A stretch of 64,000 bases of DNA, taken from the NCBI RefSeq assembly GCF_023898315.1, contig NC_064622.1, positions 163,948,178 through 164,012,177 of the forward strand, given 5' to 3'. The notes beneath the pieces are model-generated. The model made no database searches. It had not been told where the DNA came from and saw only the letters and a program-made list of their open reading frames with translations. The DNA comes from Schistocerca nitens. Lineage: Eukaryota; Arthropoda; Insecta; Orthoptera; Acrididae. The translations under genes and the position numbers were made by a program. Below are positions 31,100 through 43,767 of this stretch, piece after piece (position 1 is the stretch's first letter; the number at the start of each line of letters is the position of its first letter).

Positions 31100-32030
31100 T
31101 GCTTTTACCGCTCTGAAAAATCTCATTTCAGGTGCCTAAATTCTACTCTCGTTGTGTATATCTTGTCCATAATAAAGTAGGAACAACAGTGGTGTTATAA
31201 AATTGCAATTTTGTCTCTTTCCAAGTTTTGCTTTTCATGCACACAGAAGTATTGCGCCCATATATCAGAATGAGCGAGCTGTTGCCCTTTATCTCTTTCA
31301 TATTCATTGCAATGTCACATCTTAGACTAGTTAAAATATTTAACTTGTTCTAATATTTTGTTATCAACAACTGTTACTGACCTATTGTGATGTTTTCCCT
31401 TAAAAGCCATGGCTTTTATTTTCCTGTTGATGTCTTTAGGTTATATTCTTAATACAGTCTGCCCAACAAATAAATTTCTTTATGTAGGTCATCTTTTTCA
31501 GCCTACATATAAGCGATGAAATAGAACATTGTATCTATCTATCAGTACATCTGCATCAAACTGAGATTTCCATTCTGGTATTGCATCTTCTTGATATATG
31601 TTAAAAACTGTGTATGATACATACACACTTATATGACCCCATCATTTGTCACTACAGGCTGTGTTAATTTACCATTTAAACCTAGGATGCTGGTGATATC
31701 TTTGCACAAGATTCTGAGAGCATTTTTTTCACTATTCTTCGTAAATGTTGACTATTAACATTATCATAGCTTTTATAAAATCTGTGAACACTAAGCGAGT
31801 TGCTCTGTCAAATTCTTCTCGTTTTTCAAATTATTTGTTTAATACATTGCATCAGCCGTGGAGCTTTCCTTTCTTAAATCCACTTACTCTTCGCTTAAGA
31901 AACAGTCACACTTTTCAGCCTGTTATTCAGAATTTAAGTGTTCAATTTGTATTCATTACTCTGCAGCCTAATCACTCAATAATTTTCGCAGCCATTTCTG
32001 ACTCCCTACCTGAACAATGAGATTTTGTTT
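31100..32030 (-). pseudogene. Decayed LINE reverse transcriptase, second RTE-related lineage
   Basis: Minus-strand frames, read across stops and frameshifts, give YKSYDNVNSQHLRRIVKKML (about 31720-31790), then IPEWKSQFD, KIKAMAFKGKHHNRS (about 31370-31410) and DNKILEQVKYF. The order and wording match the RT palm and thumb of a LINE group distinct from the EFCYLGSK type. It abuts the end of the previous LINE fragment, which may mean one inserted next to or into the other. Confidence 0.6.
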
Positions 32031-32389
32031 GTCTGTTACCATGCTGTTGGTGCTACCAGTTTTTCCAACAGACGAAAGCACATTAACAAAGGTTAGTCCA
32101 ATAAAACACGCACACGTGGTATTATTATTAACAATTAACATTCTACGCATTCATCACATAAGACGACCATTAGTGCGAGCAGATGTTGGTGTGTATTTGG
32201 TACTAGTCGATTCGATCAGTAGGAAAGCATTACGGAAATTATCCGCAGACTTAAATGGAAATCCTTGGGAGGAAACAGACATTAATAAGCATAGAATGAA
32301 TATATAATAAACTATAAACTTAAATCTTCCTCGTGAATCGGTCTATCTGCTAGTAAAGACCGTATCAAAATTCCCACAGTGGTTCCTTA

Positions 32390-33560
32390 GCCTGCGGTAA
32401 CCTCAACTATTTAGTGGATGTATTCCAACCTCTGTTTTCCTTTAGATTCTTATCCTTCACAGCTCCCTTTAGTACCATGCAAGGTAACCCGTGATGATGT
32501 TTTAATAAATGTCCTATCATTCTGTCCCTTCTTCTTGTCAGTGTTTACCACCTATTTCTTTCCTTGTCGATCCTACGGAAATCCCCCTTATTCCTTTCCT
32601 CATCAGTCCACCTAACTTTCAACATTATTCTGTAGCACTATATCTCAGAGGTTTCGATTCTGTTCCATTCTGGTTTTCCACAGTGCATGATTCACTAGCT
32701 TACAGTGCTGTCCCCCAAAAGTACATTCTCAGGAATTTCTTCCTCAAAGTAAGGGCTGTGCTTGATACTAGTAGACTTCTCTTGGCCAGGAATGCCCTTT
32801 TTGCCAGTGCTAGTCTGCGTTTGATGTCCTCCTTGTTCCGTCCGTCGTTGGTTACTTTGCTACCTAGGTAGCAGAATTCCTTAACTTCATCTACTTCGTG
32901 AGCACCAATCCTGAAGTTTTTAAATTTCTCGCTATTCTCATTTCTGCTACTCTTCATTACTAAGACTTTCTTCGATTTACTCTCATTCTATTTTCTGTAC
33001 TCATTAGACTGTTCATTCCATTCAGCAGATCCTGTAATTCTTCATCACTTACACTGATTATAGCAATGCCATCAGCGAATCTTATCATCGATATCCATTT
33101 ATCACGAATTTTAATCCCACACTTGAATCTCCCATATATTTCCGTATTTGCTTCTTCGATTTATAGACTGAACAGAAGTGATGAAACACTACACTCGTGC
33201 CTTACACCAGTTTTAATCCAAACACTCCGTTCTTGGTCTTACACTCTTATTGTTCCCTCTTGGCGCTTGTACATATTATATATTACCTGTCTTCCCCCAT
33301 ACCTTACCCCTATTTTTCTCAGGACTTCCAACACCTTGCACCATTTTACGTTGTCGAACGCTTTTTTTCAGGTCGACAAATCCTGTGAACGTGTCTTAAT
33401 TTTTCTTTAGTCTTGCTTCCGTTATCAACCGCGAACGTCAGAACTACCTCTTTGGAATCTTTAGCTTTCCTAAAGCCAAACAGATCGTCATCTAGCACAT
33501 CCTCATTTTTTTCCATTCTTCTGTATATTATTCCTGTCAGCAACTTGGGTGCCTGAGCTT
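32390..33560 (-). mobile_element. RTE-type LINE 3' half
   Basis: Minus-strand frames: LLTGIIYRRMEKNEDVLDDD then FGFRKAKDSKEVVLTF (33430-33545, RT fingers); KEFCYLGSKVTNDGRNKEDI (about 32830-32890) and RRLALAKRAFLAKRSLL (about 32775-32830, C-terminal domain). The palm between them (33000-33400) is mostly frameshifted. The 5' end breaks near 33560. Confidence 0.8.
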
Positions 33561-34583
33561 CACACACAGACATGAAAACGTGGTGCGAGACTTTAATTTA
33601 CAATATATATAGGTTGTGTTAGCGCCATGTGTAATGAACTGCGTCAGAGCGGTAAAATCTACAGTATCTTCAGGCTTTTGAACACATGATGAGCAACACA
33701 GGTTTAAAGAGACGGGCCCAAAAACAGAAAGTAGAAGAAGGAAACACATCACAGGAGACAAAGTACGTAAAAAGATCAAAGCGAACCCGCAGGTGGAACG
33801 CCTGTGGTTTGAAAGACTGTTCACGGCAGCGACCTTGCACGTCAAGTTATCTGTATCTTATCTGCGGGATTTACGTGCGTTCTGCCCAGAGGATTCTGAA
33901 ACATATCGGCGGACCAGAATCGGTAGATATTTCACAAACCGCGGACAGACGTCACACGCAAAAAACGCATTTCTTTAATTTCCAGGATAAGTCGGCAACC
34001 AAATGCAATATTTTCCGTATGTGAGCCGAATCGAACTGGAGTCATATTCTGTTCTGAAAATTCAAACAAACTGCAAGAAGGTTACTGCCACTCTCTTGCA
34101 TAACAAAGTTGTAACTTGTTATCTGTTTTTCTGCCTTTCTGGACACTATTGCGTCATTTAATAAGAATTAGTCTTGCAGTACTGCATGAGATGCTGAGTT
34201 ATCTATAAGAAGTGGGCAGTACTCACTCTTTTTAGACAACTTCCAACCAGTGGAAACAGGAGCGGGAGTGGGAGAGGGAAAGGGGTAAAGATCTAAAAAT
34301 AGGCTACATTTCAGATAGCTATGATCTACATTTGGTCCAGAACATTTGGGTCTGCGGCCTTTGTGAATGATATTATTAATTTATTACAGCAAGATGGACT
34401 CCTTTTAACGCACAGAGGCAGCAAGAAACACAGCAAACTTCATTCCATCGGTCTCACGATACAATGTGGCCACAGTGGTGCTTCAAAACATTGATCTCAT
34501 ATCAGAAGGCTGTCTCTTTTACACGGGCGAAGATAGAAAATTGGGGTTCGTTTTAACTTGTAACTTCTATAAAATTGTCTGTA
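33561..34583. other. No recognisable TE; one 112-codon frame
   Basis: The frame at 33686-34024 (plus) is rich in Lys, Arg and Thr early on and has no domain I know. The 61-codon frame overlapping it in another phase is equally unsupported. I would not call either a gene. Confidence 0.35.
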
Positions 34584-34594
34584 TGAGAGAAAAC

Positions 34595-34795
34595 AGCCGG
34601 CCGCGGTGGTCTAGCGGTTCTAGGCGCTCAGTCCGGAACCGCGGGACTGCTACGGTCGCAGGTTCGAATCCTGCCTCGGGCATGGATGTGTGTGATGTCC
34701 TTAGGTTAGTTAGGTTTAAGTAGTTCTAAGTTCTAGGGGACTGATGACCACAGATGTTAAGTCCCATAGTGCTCAGAGCCATTTGAACCATTTTT
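34595..34795 (+). mobile_element. SINE family A (reference description)
   Basis: Layout of the family: CCGGCCGCGGTGG, A box (GTGGTCTAGCGG here, TGGCCGAGCGG in most), a long variable-arm region which in most copies is the perfect hairpin GCGACCG-CTA-CGGTCGC, B box GGTTCGAATCC, then a tRNA-unrelated body with GGACTGATGACC and CATAGTGCTCAGAGCC, and a short A/T-rich tail. A long variable arm points to a class-II (Leu/Ser-type) tRNA origin. Transcription would be by RNA polymerase III and mobilisation by a LINE in trans. The 11-bp TSD TGAGAGAAAAC lies at 34584-34594 and 34796-34806. Confidence 0.95.
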
Positions 34796-34806
34796 TGAGA
34801 GAAAAC

Positions 34807-35999
34807 TGAATACACTTTCGGTGTGTATTCTATTGTTGACCAGACCTGACTATTGGTTGGTCCTGCGTTGCGCCTGTGAACAGTGTCGTGAAATAAAACT
34901 TTAAATTTCATTAAATGTAAAATTTTAAATAAAGAATATTAATTAAATGCCAAAAGAAACTAATTGTGTGCTCAATGAAAAACCTATATAACAAAACGCA
35001 GTACAGACATAAATTACAAGCGTTGCGTGATATAAAGTGCAGTGTTATACTTGGAAAATCCGCGAAAGATAAATTACTGCTCTAATTGCAAGAAGATAAC
35101 TGTTCGACATTACCAGTGCTGTCAACTGAGAGTTAATCTGCTCGCTAGCACGACACCTGACAATTTCGACTACACACTTTTTGCTCAAGAATGCAAGGTA
35201 AGATCTGCCCCGAAATAAAAGTGACTCACCCCTTCCTTAGCATGCTATTTAACGTGTCTGGAGTACCGATGTTCACGAAAGCAAATACAAATCAGCTGAT
35301 GCAACAAAAAATAAATAAAAATAAAATAAAATAAAAAATTAAAAAATCCACTTTTTTTCCGAAACAATCTGTGACTTCGTTTGGTGTAAGGTTCAACGCA
35401 CACACGATAAAATCGTTGAAACTTCACTATAAATCATGGAGGTGAGTTTTACTTGAAAGAAAACTGTTTTGAGGAAAACAAGATTTTCGACTCGTTAGTC
35501 GCGACAGTGAGTTGCATCCTCGACAGGGGAAGGGTGGGAGGGGGGTGGTGAGAGCAGTGATACGACTCCCACGACCTACGTCATCGCTTCTTTCGTACAG
35601 AGCTTCCCTTGACACGCTCTCGTTTGACATTAGCGCGGCCCTGACATCTGGTGTTACGCGGTGCGTCAGACTCCTGGACGACCTTTCGCGAGGAGGGTGT
35701 GGGGAGGGTGGGAGGGGGAGGCGGCTTGTCTCTTGGCCCTAATGATTCTCACCTGGCCCGCCTCCTCGGCGTGGTTCGTGCGTAACAGGCACTGCCGAAA
35801 GCTAACTGTCGACGTCCCACGCCGCCTTATACCGTTACTGTGATCGCACGAACCGTGCCAAGCCGAATTTAAACTAAGACATCATAAAAGACTAATAGGT
35901 AAAATAAGAAATAACTAAAATAAAAATTACTAAATTAAAAATAATAGTAATAGAGCAACTTACTAAATTTAAATATATTGGAGAAACCACGCAGGAGAT
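34807..35999. other. No gene; GC-rich patch at about 35490-35860
   Basis: The patch contains G-runs (GGGAGGGGGGTGG) and several CpGs but no clear promoter motif. The rest is AT-rich and unremarkable. Confidence 0.35.
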
Positions 36000-36540
36000 A
36001 GGACTAGCAAAATTTGCACTCGAGACTTAGTGAAGTGGAAGGAGCTTATGGTTTAGTCGGAAATATCTACAACAAGAATGCACCTTTAGAAATATAAAAC
36101 AAACACTGCTCACAGTGGTAAGACCAGAATGTTCAGATGCATGTGTATGTCGAACTACAAAATGTAAACGGGACCAATTAGAGATACTTGAAAGGTGGAT
36201 CAGAAAAAAATTGATACAATAAAAACAACTGAGGATTAGAAAATGGTAAGCAATGAGTAGATCTAACAAAGTACACAGAAAATGTAAGAATTCAAAGAGA
36301 AGGTTAAATTTCTTTGGACACCTGTGTCAAATGAATGACAGCAGGGTAACAAAACAAACATTCCTCTTTTTCTAGGAAAGGTCAACATTCGAACTGATTG
36401 CAGAAATAAGAAAATAACTAAAAAGAAACTCAAAGTATTGGAAACAAAGGAAAAAATTGGAGAATAAAATACTAAATTTAGAAGGCTCTCAAAGCAAAAA
36501 TACATAAAATCAGGAACGAATGGACGAAAGACAGTATTTT
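36000..36540 (+). pseudogene. C-terminal remnant of a LINE ORF (second RTE-related lineage)
   Basis: Plus-strand pieces in order: RPECSDACVCRTTKCKRDQL then EILERW (36120-36200), RRLNFFGHLCQMNDSRVTKQ (36298-36358) and ILNLEGSQSKN (36465-36505). Several frameshifts and stops separate them. The RRLNFFGHL block is the one seen at 12.2 kb, so both remnants belong to one lineage. Confidence 0.65.
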
Positions 36541-36598
36541 AAGTAGCCACCTTGTAAGTCAGCTCACTATATGTTCAAATCCTCATGAAACGCACTTG

Positions 36599-36786
36599 GT
36601 TCAAATGGCTCTAAGCCCTATGGAACTTCTGAGGTCATCAGTCTCCTAGACTCAGAACTACTTAAACTTAACTAACCTAAGACATCACACACATCCATGC
36701 CCGGGAAAGGATTCGAACCTGCGGCCATAGCAGCAGCGCGGTTCCAGACTGAAGCGTCTAGACCCACTCGGTCACAGCGACCGGTT
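36599..36786 (-). mobile_element. SINE family A
   Basis: The perfect 11-bp TSD AAACGCACTTG lies at 36588-36598 and 36787-36797. More diverged than most copies (CCCGGGAAAGGATTCGAACC; AGACCCACTCGGTCAC). It belongs to the AGCAGCAGCGCGG variant group. Confidence 0.92.
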
Positions 36787-36797
36787 AAACGCACTTG

Positions 36798-38470
36798 CAA
36801 GAGAGACACGTTCATTATGTGTATAACAACATGCAATCACGTACTCGGAAACTTTTGTTGAAAATCATACAGGTCATTTGTCGTAGCAAAGAAGTTGTAG
36901 TCGAAGAGATCTGTTTTGCAGTATCGAAGCTGAACAGCTAGTGTTCATGGCTCTTAAGGTAGGCTTACTGAACGTTTTTTCCTTATTTTGGTCGATACTA
37001 CCAACTCTCGAAATATGGAATGCATTTTTTGAACACTCTGTACATCAGGCGTTTAACAGGGCACGTAGTCACCAGGTGGGTACATTCTTAATGTAATTCC
37101 CGGGGTGTGTACACGTCACAAGCCGAACAAAATCGTCCGCTTTAATTCTTACATACACGAACAGATGCGCTATTACGCACTGAGCATTTATATTTATGTC
37201 TGGGACGTGTTGCCTCTGGAATGAATTAAAGATAGCTCCCACCTCTGGTAGCCACCAGTACTGGTTGTAACTCCACTGCTAATGGTTTTAAGGATGACGG
37301 AAAACCTCCCCAAGTATTCACAATCGGGATCCTACTTTCCCCAGTACCAACTGGCGCGATATTTGGATGAAAATAATTGGACTACATAAGGGGAGCGGGG
37401 TGGTGTCTCGAACACCTACCGTATCCGTCGTTGACTAAACGTAATATTTTTTTATGAACACCAACTGGTTCTCAATGCAAGGGAACTTCTTTCCTTACAA
37501 TACTTTGCATTACATTGTCGTCGAGGTCCTTATTTTTCACTAGAAATATACCAGAGACGTCCTTTACCTTTTGTCTAATTTTTAATTACGTATTTCAACC
37601 TTGTCAACGAGCTACTATGTAAAGTGCTCAGATCATTTGATGGAAACCCTTGTATCTTGTGCCAACTGAATCTGAAACATACATTTCAAAAATTACCAGA
37701 GGGTCACTGTGTTTCACCAATGCAGTGTGTCTGGTGTGATTATCTTTTATTCGTTTGGCTGTATGTTCATCTTATTTCCATCTTTTTTTCTGTATTTTCC
37801 ATTTATTTGTCTTCCAGTCTTTTGGTTCTATTCCCAGTAGATTCGTTTCCACTAGCCTGTCAGAAAATGTCCATGTAATGATATATCAGTAAGTACGAAA
37901 TTAAGCGTGTTTACGTTAAAGCCACAAGAATAATGCAGCAGCTGACACGTCACAAATATTACGCTTAAAAACGTCGTAATGGATGAGACACTGGACTTGT
38001 CAATCCTAATTATTTACCGAAACGCGTCGTGCGGGGAAAAAAATAGAGAAAAGTCGTGATGCAGCAGCAAATATTATTGTATAACAAACAAAAGTAGTAT
38101 TTTTTCTTGCGGCTGAAAAACTGATAAAGCTCAAAGAATTTTAGTGCATTTAAAGTGTTGAACATTGCTGATATGGACAGTTGATACATATTTAACAGTC
38201 ACGAGATGTAAGGCAACTGCTTTATTGACGAGTTTAGAATACATTCATCTTCTGAATATCTTGAAAATATTACAGAAATCAAGGGTGCCACAGTGATAGT
38301 TGCTAAAAAACAAACAGAAAAATAAAATGAAGTGTTCATAAAAAAGAAACTATCAGGTCAGGGAGAAAAACCTCATACAGGCAATATGAGGTCATGTGAA
38401 CATCACACATTCCTAAACGTAACTGAGTGCACAAGGCATGACATAACGCCTAAGATAACTAAGTGGACAA
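36798..38470. other. No recognisable feature over 1.7 kb
   Basis: The only long frame (37624-37878, plus) is a hydrophobic 84-codon stretch in AT-rich DNA with no family resemblance. GAAACGCGTC at 38020 was considered as a ribozyme piece and rejected. Confidence 0.35.
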
Positions 38471-38471
38471 T

Positions 38472-38675
38472 AAAAACGGTTCAAATGGCTCTGAGCACTA
38501 TATGGGACTTTACTTTCTATGGTCATCAGTCCCCTAGAACTTAGAACTACTTAAACCTAAATAACCTAAGGACATCACACACATCCATGCCCGAGGCAGG
38601 ATTCGAACCTGCGACCGTAGCGGTCGCGCGGTTCCAGACTGTAGCTCCTAGAACCGCACGGCCACTCCGGCCGGC
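38472..38675 (-). mobile_element. SINE family A
   Basis: It has a 2-bp expansion in the body (CACTATATGGGAC) and TTTACTTTCTATGG in place of CAACTTCTGAGG. The flanks AAGTGGAC and AAGTGAAC are a weak TSD. Confidence 0.9.
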
Positions 38676-38685
38676 AAGTGAACGA

Positions 38686-39180
38686 CAGGTGGCGCTAGTG
38701 GTGTCATATCATAGCGTTGAATGGATGAGAAAAAATTAGCTTCAAAATACACGGAAGAAGTAAAATACTGGTCGTACATATGATTAATTATCACAACACA
38801 AATTAAATGTAAAAATATACCTAAAAAGGACATTGCTCATATAATATTTCTGAAACAATACAGTGTATGTAACTGAAAGTAGAGGTAGCTGGCGGGGGGA
38901 GGGGGGATTTTTAAACTATATTTTTCTACGATATGATACCATTATCGCCAACCATTGGCCACTTGCTTATCTTAGACGGTATGTCCAGCCTCGTACACTC
39001 AATTACGTTTTGGAATATGCCATGTTCACATGACCCTATACTGCTTGAACGAAGTGCTTCTCCCTCACTTGGAATGTGTTTTTGATTCATTGTCTTTTAG
39101 ATACAATTACTGTGCTATTCTTGACTTTTGTAACCTTTTCCAGATATTTTTAAGAGAAGTGTATTCGGATATGCACATAT
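38686..39180. other. No recognisable feature
   Basis: AT-rich, including a G-run near 38895. Confidence 0.35.
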
Positions 39181-40205
39181 ACAGATCTCGGTAGTATCAC
39201 GTATGCAAGGTATAAAAGGGCAGTGCATTGGTGAGGCTGTCATTTGTACTCAGGTAGTTCCTGTGAAAAGGTTTCCGACGTAATTAAGGCCGCACGACAA
39301 GAATCAAAACTTCCAACGCGGAATGATAGCTGGGGATAGACGCGTGCGACATTCCATTTCGGAAATCGTTAGGGAATTTAATATTCCGAGATCCACAGTG
39401 CCAACCGTGTGCTGAGAATACCAAATTTCAGGCGTTACCTCTCACCACGGACAACGCAGTGGCCGAAGGCCTCGACGTAACGACCGACAGCAGCGGCGTT
39501 AGTTGTCAGTGTCAACAGACAAGCAACTCTGTGTTTAATAACCGCAGAAATCAATGTGGGAAGTAAGATGATCGTATCAGTTAGGACGGTGCGGCGAAAT
39601 CAGTCGTTGATGGGCTGTCAAGCAGAAGACCGAAGCGAGGGCCTTTTCTAATGCACTGCATCGTCTGAAGCGCCTCTCCTGCACTCGTGACCATATTGGG
39701 TGGACCCTAGGCGACTGTAAAACTGTGGCCTGATCAGGTGAGTCCCGATTTCAGTTGGCACGAGCTGACGATAGGGTTCGAGTGTGGCGTAGACCGCACG
39801 AAGCCATGGACCCCCCAAGTTGTCAACAAGGCACTGTGCAAGCTGGTGGTAGCACCGTAATGGTGTGGGCTGTGTTTACATGGGATGGAGTGGGTCCTCT
39901 GATCGAATTGAAGCTATCATTGACTGGAGGTGGTTATATTCCGCTCCTTGGAGACAATCTGCAGCCGTTCATGGACTTAATGTTCCCAGACAGCAATGTC
40001 GTCACTGGGCCACAATTGTTCGCAATTGGTTTGAAGAACGTTCTGGAAAACTCGAGTGAATGGTTTGGGCAACCAGATCACACGATATGAATCCCATAGA
40101 GCATTTATAGGACGTAATGGGGAGGTCAAATCGTTCACAAAATCCTGCAACGGCAGCACTTCCACGATTGTGGACAGCTACAGAGGCAGCATAGCTCAAT
40201 ATTTT
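39181..40205 (+). mobile_element. Tc1-like element, ends lost
   Basis: Its left portion (TGCAAGGTATAAAAGGGCAG) matches, inverted, the element at 54137-55296, so the two are one family. Transposase pieces: an HTH region near 39330-39420; KLWPDQVSPDF-like sequence around 39725 with the first Asp region damaged; VRVWRRPHEAMDPPSCQQGT (39775-39835) and STVMVWAVFTWDGVGPLIEL (39850-39910). The segment that should hold QQDNAxxH reads SNVVTGPQL and is degenerate; NPIEHL (40090-40107) keeps the Glu of DDE. No TIR is recognisable. Confidence 0.75.
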
Positions 40206-40930
40206 GAAACGTCCCCTTAGAAAAATTATTGAATTTCTGTGCTGGTAAACCCCTTACGTTATTTGAGTTTTAAACAGCTGAGCAGAACTGAACGTACTCA
40301 GACATTTCGCTCTTTACTTATTCTGATCAATACTAAACTGACAATATTTTTAGCGCGACGCAATCTGACTTTCAATAATCCGTACAAAAGAATGGCCCTG
40401 ATTAACAATAACCTATACCTTTGATGAATCACTTGCCTCACAAAAATCTTCGTGACTCGAACTACTGCAATACAGCGAGCGCCACTACTGCCAGCTAAAT
40501 AAAAGATTCTAACTACTGAAAGCGCTAACTACTGATAGGCATAGTTAGCAAATGAAAGATTTTGATAGAGAACAAACAATGTCTTTACCTTAAAAGTGTT
40601 CAAAAGTCATAATATATATATCAGTTCATGTCATCCAGTCTTACAAATTTACTCTCTCTGATGGACACACGTCCAGATCATCCGCTCTCAAAACTCCGCT
40701 ATCTCACTCCCCACATCCACCACAGCTGGTGGCTCACCTCCAACTGCGCAACGCTACGCGCTGTTCACATCCAACTGCACAAGACTACAATAGAGAATAT
40801 TTCAACAATGCCAACTAGCCACAGACTGCACACAGCACAGTCAGTGATTTTCATACAGAGCGCTACGTGGCGTTACCAACATGAAAACCTAAACAGCCTA
40901 CAATATAAAAACCAAAACAGCCTACTTACA
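40206..40930. repeat. Interspersed locust-type repeat, class uncertain
   Basis: From GTCCCCTTAGAAAAATTATT to AAAACAGCCTACTTAC I recognise the wording as a sequence repeated many times in Schistocerca-type genomes. There is no second copy in the window to prove it and no class-specific motif. Confidence 0.4.
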
Positions 40931-41608
40931 ATTACTGTAGAGGACTTCCAACGATTTGTTGAGTGCACGCCATGTCGAGCTGCTGTACTAAGCCGAGACA
41001 AAGGCCGTACCTCATGACTCTTTTTAACCTGATCGTAGTGAATATTAAATAGTTAGTCAACGTCCGTATCAGCACTGTTCAACATTGTAAGTTTCATAAA
41101 ATGGGCGCATACATCTTCCGTTACTACATGTCGCATCTTGTATTGTAGCGCGAAGATTTAAGATGCTCCTCGTGGTGATTCCACAACGTGAGGTACCGAC
41201 GCAGGTAAAGCGCAGCCGACGTCATCGTTATTACGGGACTGCCCCGCGCCGCTAGTGAGCTCCAGTCGACCCGGATGGCGGCCGGTCGGCAGTAGAGTTC
41301 TGCGAACGGAGACCGGACTGGCGCCGGGTGTTGCGGGAAGGAGGCCCCGTCCTCTGTCGCGGTGCGTTGATTTGTGGACTCCGGGAACTGGGCTGGCCGG
41401 TGACGGCAGAGGACACGCCCCACTGACACCGATACACCGGCTCCTCTCTCCCGTCTCGTTCCCGTTTCCTCACATCGCTCCAGAATGGTATCCGCCGGGC
41501 CAGAGGCCCGGAACCAACACACCTCCTCCGTGAAAATAAGAATGAGTCCCAGAAAGGCCCATCGCGCAAGAACACCAATGAACACTCGTCAAGCATGTTT
41601 TCTAAGCG
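40931..41608. other. GC-rich patch with a 153-codon open frame, unassigned
   Basis: The frame at 41124-41585 (minus) is Arg/Pro/Ser-rich and lies in the CpG-rich part (41220-41530). I recognise no domain. It could be composition, a decayed TE, or a retrocopy. Confidence 0.3.
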
Positions 41609-41619
41609 CCACGAATGAA

Positions 41620-41808
41620 AATGGTTCAAATGGCTCTGAGCACTATGGGATTTAACATCTGAGATCATCAGTCCCCTAGAACTTAAACCTAACTAACCTA
41701 AGGACATCACACACACCCATGTCCGAGGCAGGATTCGAACCTGCGACCGTAGCGGTCGCGCGGTTCCAGACTGAAGCGCCTAGAACCGCTCGGCCACCAC
41801 AGCCGGCA
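41620..41808 (-). mobile_element. SINE family A
   Basis: The perfect 11-bp TSD CCACGAATGAA lies at 41609-41619 and 41809-41819. The hairpin GCGACCG-TAG-CGGTCGC is intact. A 10-bp deletion removes part of TAGAACTACTTAAACC. Confidence 0.94.
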
Positions 41809-41819
41809 CCACGAATGAA

Positions 41820-42831
41820 CAGCCAGATTCGGTGTTTCTGGATTTACGATCTTTTTGTTTAGTAACACATCACCTACTAAAGATAACGCGTCCGTGCGGA
41901 ATATCCAGTCACATTCGGCATTAAAAGATTCTTGCTACATCGAAAGTTATAAGGGTCAAAAATTTTCAAGAACAAATTTTATATCGAATTTGGTCACCTC
42001 AGTCCCACTCGCGGTCAACCGTAAATGAGATAAGGACCTATGTGTGGAATAATCAAAGATATTTAGAAGTGATTATTAATTACGAAAAGAGCTTACTTGG
42101 AAATAACTGTCTAAGAACTAATATAAAGTAATTCTGAAGGAAAGAGCAGGAATAATTTGAGTATTACGAAAAGAAAATAAGATTTTCAGCAGTTAATGTC
42201 ACGGAAAATTCTGTAACGGTACTGAAGAAAAAGATTATCTGTAGGCAGTCTGCGAAGGATTATATCTCTGACTAGTAATTACATTCATCGCTGACTTCAG
42301 AAGAAAGAGTTGTGCTCTTTAAACGAGAATATTTAACGTTGAATGTCGTATGAACATTGGAATAAAAATATCAGGCTTGATTTTTGAAGATCATAACTTC
42401 AATGTTACAGGATTTTGTATTTAACTTAAATTACATGAAGTGAGTCGACTGTGATTTTAACCTGCGAGGTTCAAAAGTACGCTGCTGATTTCCATTTAAG
42501 TTCGAGTAGTATTAAATAACGAAATTATTAGGTATTCATATATATAGTTCCAAGATGGGCTTTGTTTAGGAAACAAATATTATTTAGACAATAGAGTATT
42601 ATCTCACTGATGACGGAAAGCTGCATAACAGATTACGCTGTCGTCAAATTATTTCATTTGTTTGGAAAATATAATTGTACGATAGGTATACCGCACAGCA
42701 TTCCGATTATAAGTAACAAAACTGGTTACGAGCAGGTTAATTTGTTCACTCGTATGCCATTATTCTTGTATACTTTTACCGAATTATTAGACGAACTGAG
42801 CGTGTATTGAAGCGCAATAAGCGCGAAATTG
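41820..42831. other. AT-rich, no recognisable feature
   Basis: Nothing I can name over about 1 kb. Confidence 0.4.
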
Positions 42832-42839
42832 ATCATGGT

Positions 42840-43039
42840 TCAGGAAGTTCAAATGTGTGTGAATTCCTAAGGGACCAAACTGCTTCGGTCATGGGTCCGT
42901 AGACGTACACACTGCTTAAAATAAATTATGCTAAGAACAACACACACCCATGCCCGAGGGAGGACTCGAACTTGTGGCGGAAGAGGCGGCGCAATCCGTC
43001 ACATGGCGCCTCAAACCGCGTGGCCACTCCGAGCGACAT
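42840..43039 (-). mobile_element. Divergent relative of SINE family A
   Basis: It has the same order as family A (TTCAAATG ... GGTCATGGGTCC ... ACACACCCATGCCCGAGGGA ... GGACTCGAAC B box ... GTGGCCACTC) but only moderate identity, and a different region between the boxes. The flanks ATCATGG at 42832-42838 and 43042-43048 are a likely TSD. A separate subfamily is inferred. Confidence 0.75.
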
Positions 43040-43048
43040 TAATCATGG

Positions 43049-43767
43049 AAGTTAAGCACAGAAAAGGTGTAATTCGAAGTAATCACGGGCATCAGACTAG
43101 TTGAGCGATCGCGTGGCAGGGTCCTGTGATTCTAATATAAAAGCAGCCAGTACAGGATTAGTGTTTCGCTCTTAAGGAAATAGCAAGACCGCGTGCTACA
43201 CTTGAAGTTGGCGCGGCTGGCATTCAAGTGTAGTAGCATTGTGTGACTGCAACTGCCTCAATTAACACAGCCTTTGAATCCAATAATTTTATCGCAACAA
43301 GCCATCTAGTAAAGCTCTGTGATTAACATTGATTTAATCGTTTGGGTGAAACGGAGTGACGTGAATAATCCAAGACACAACACGAGCTGCCAATGGTACT
43401 GTGTGCCGAAGTATTGCATCCTGCAGAGACGATTTGTTCGTTACACACATTATTAAGGTGAAACGTTTTTTGTGATTCATCACAGAACATTGTTTTGGTA
43501 ACGTGTTAACGCCAGAGGTCGAAAGATATACAGTGATATTTAGTCGTATTTACTCGATGTCCGAGTGCAGTGTTGCTCACACGGTTAATGATTTATCTGC
43601 TTATCCAAAACGTCACAATACAAAGAACACCTTTGATATGATAGTCATCCGTAGACACCAAAGTAATTTCGAGTCTCCAGAGGAAGCATAACACACCTAA
43701 CAACACAAAAATTCTCTTGCAATTTTAAGCATTTTTATTGGTTGAGATCCAGCAACCGTGCGTTATT
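43049..43767. other. No recognisable feature
   Basis: Nothing I can name here. Confidence 0.35.

Noticed and set aside
34595..34690. Genuine tRNA genes in the SINE heads
   Set aside because: A and B boxes are present but the acceptor stem does not close and the anticodon arm is disrupted. All copies continue into the same SINE body.
38005..38040. GAAACGCGTC as the 3' half of a hammerhead
   Set aside because: The nearest CTGATGA-like sequence (TGGATGA, about 35 bases upstream) lacks core bases, and neither stem I nor stem II pairs.
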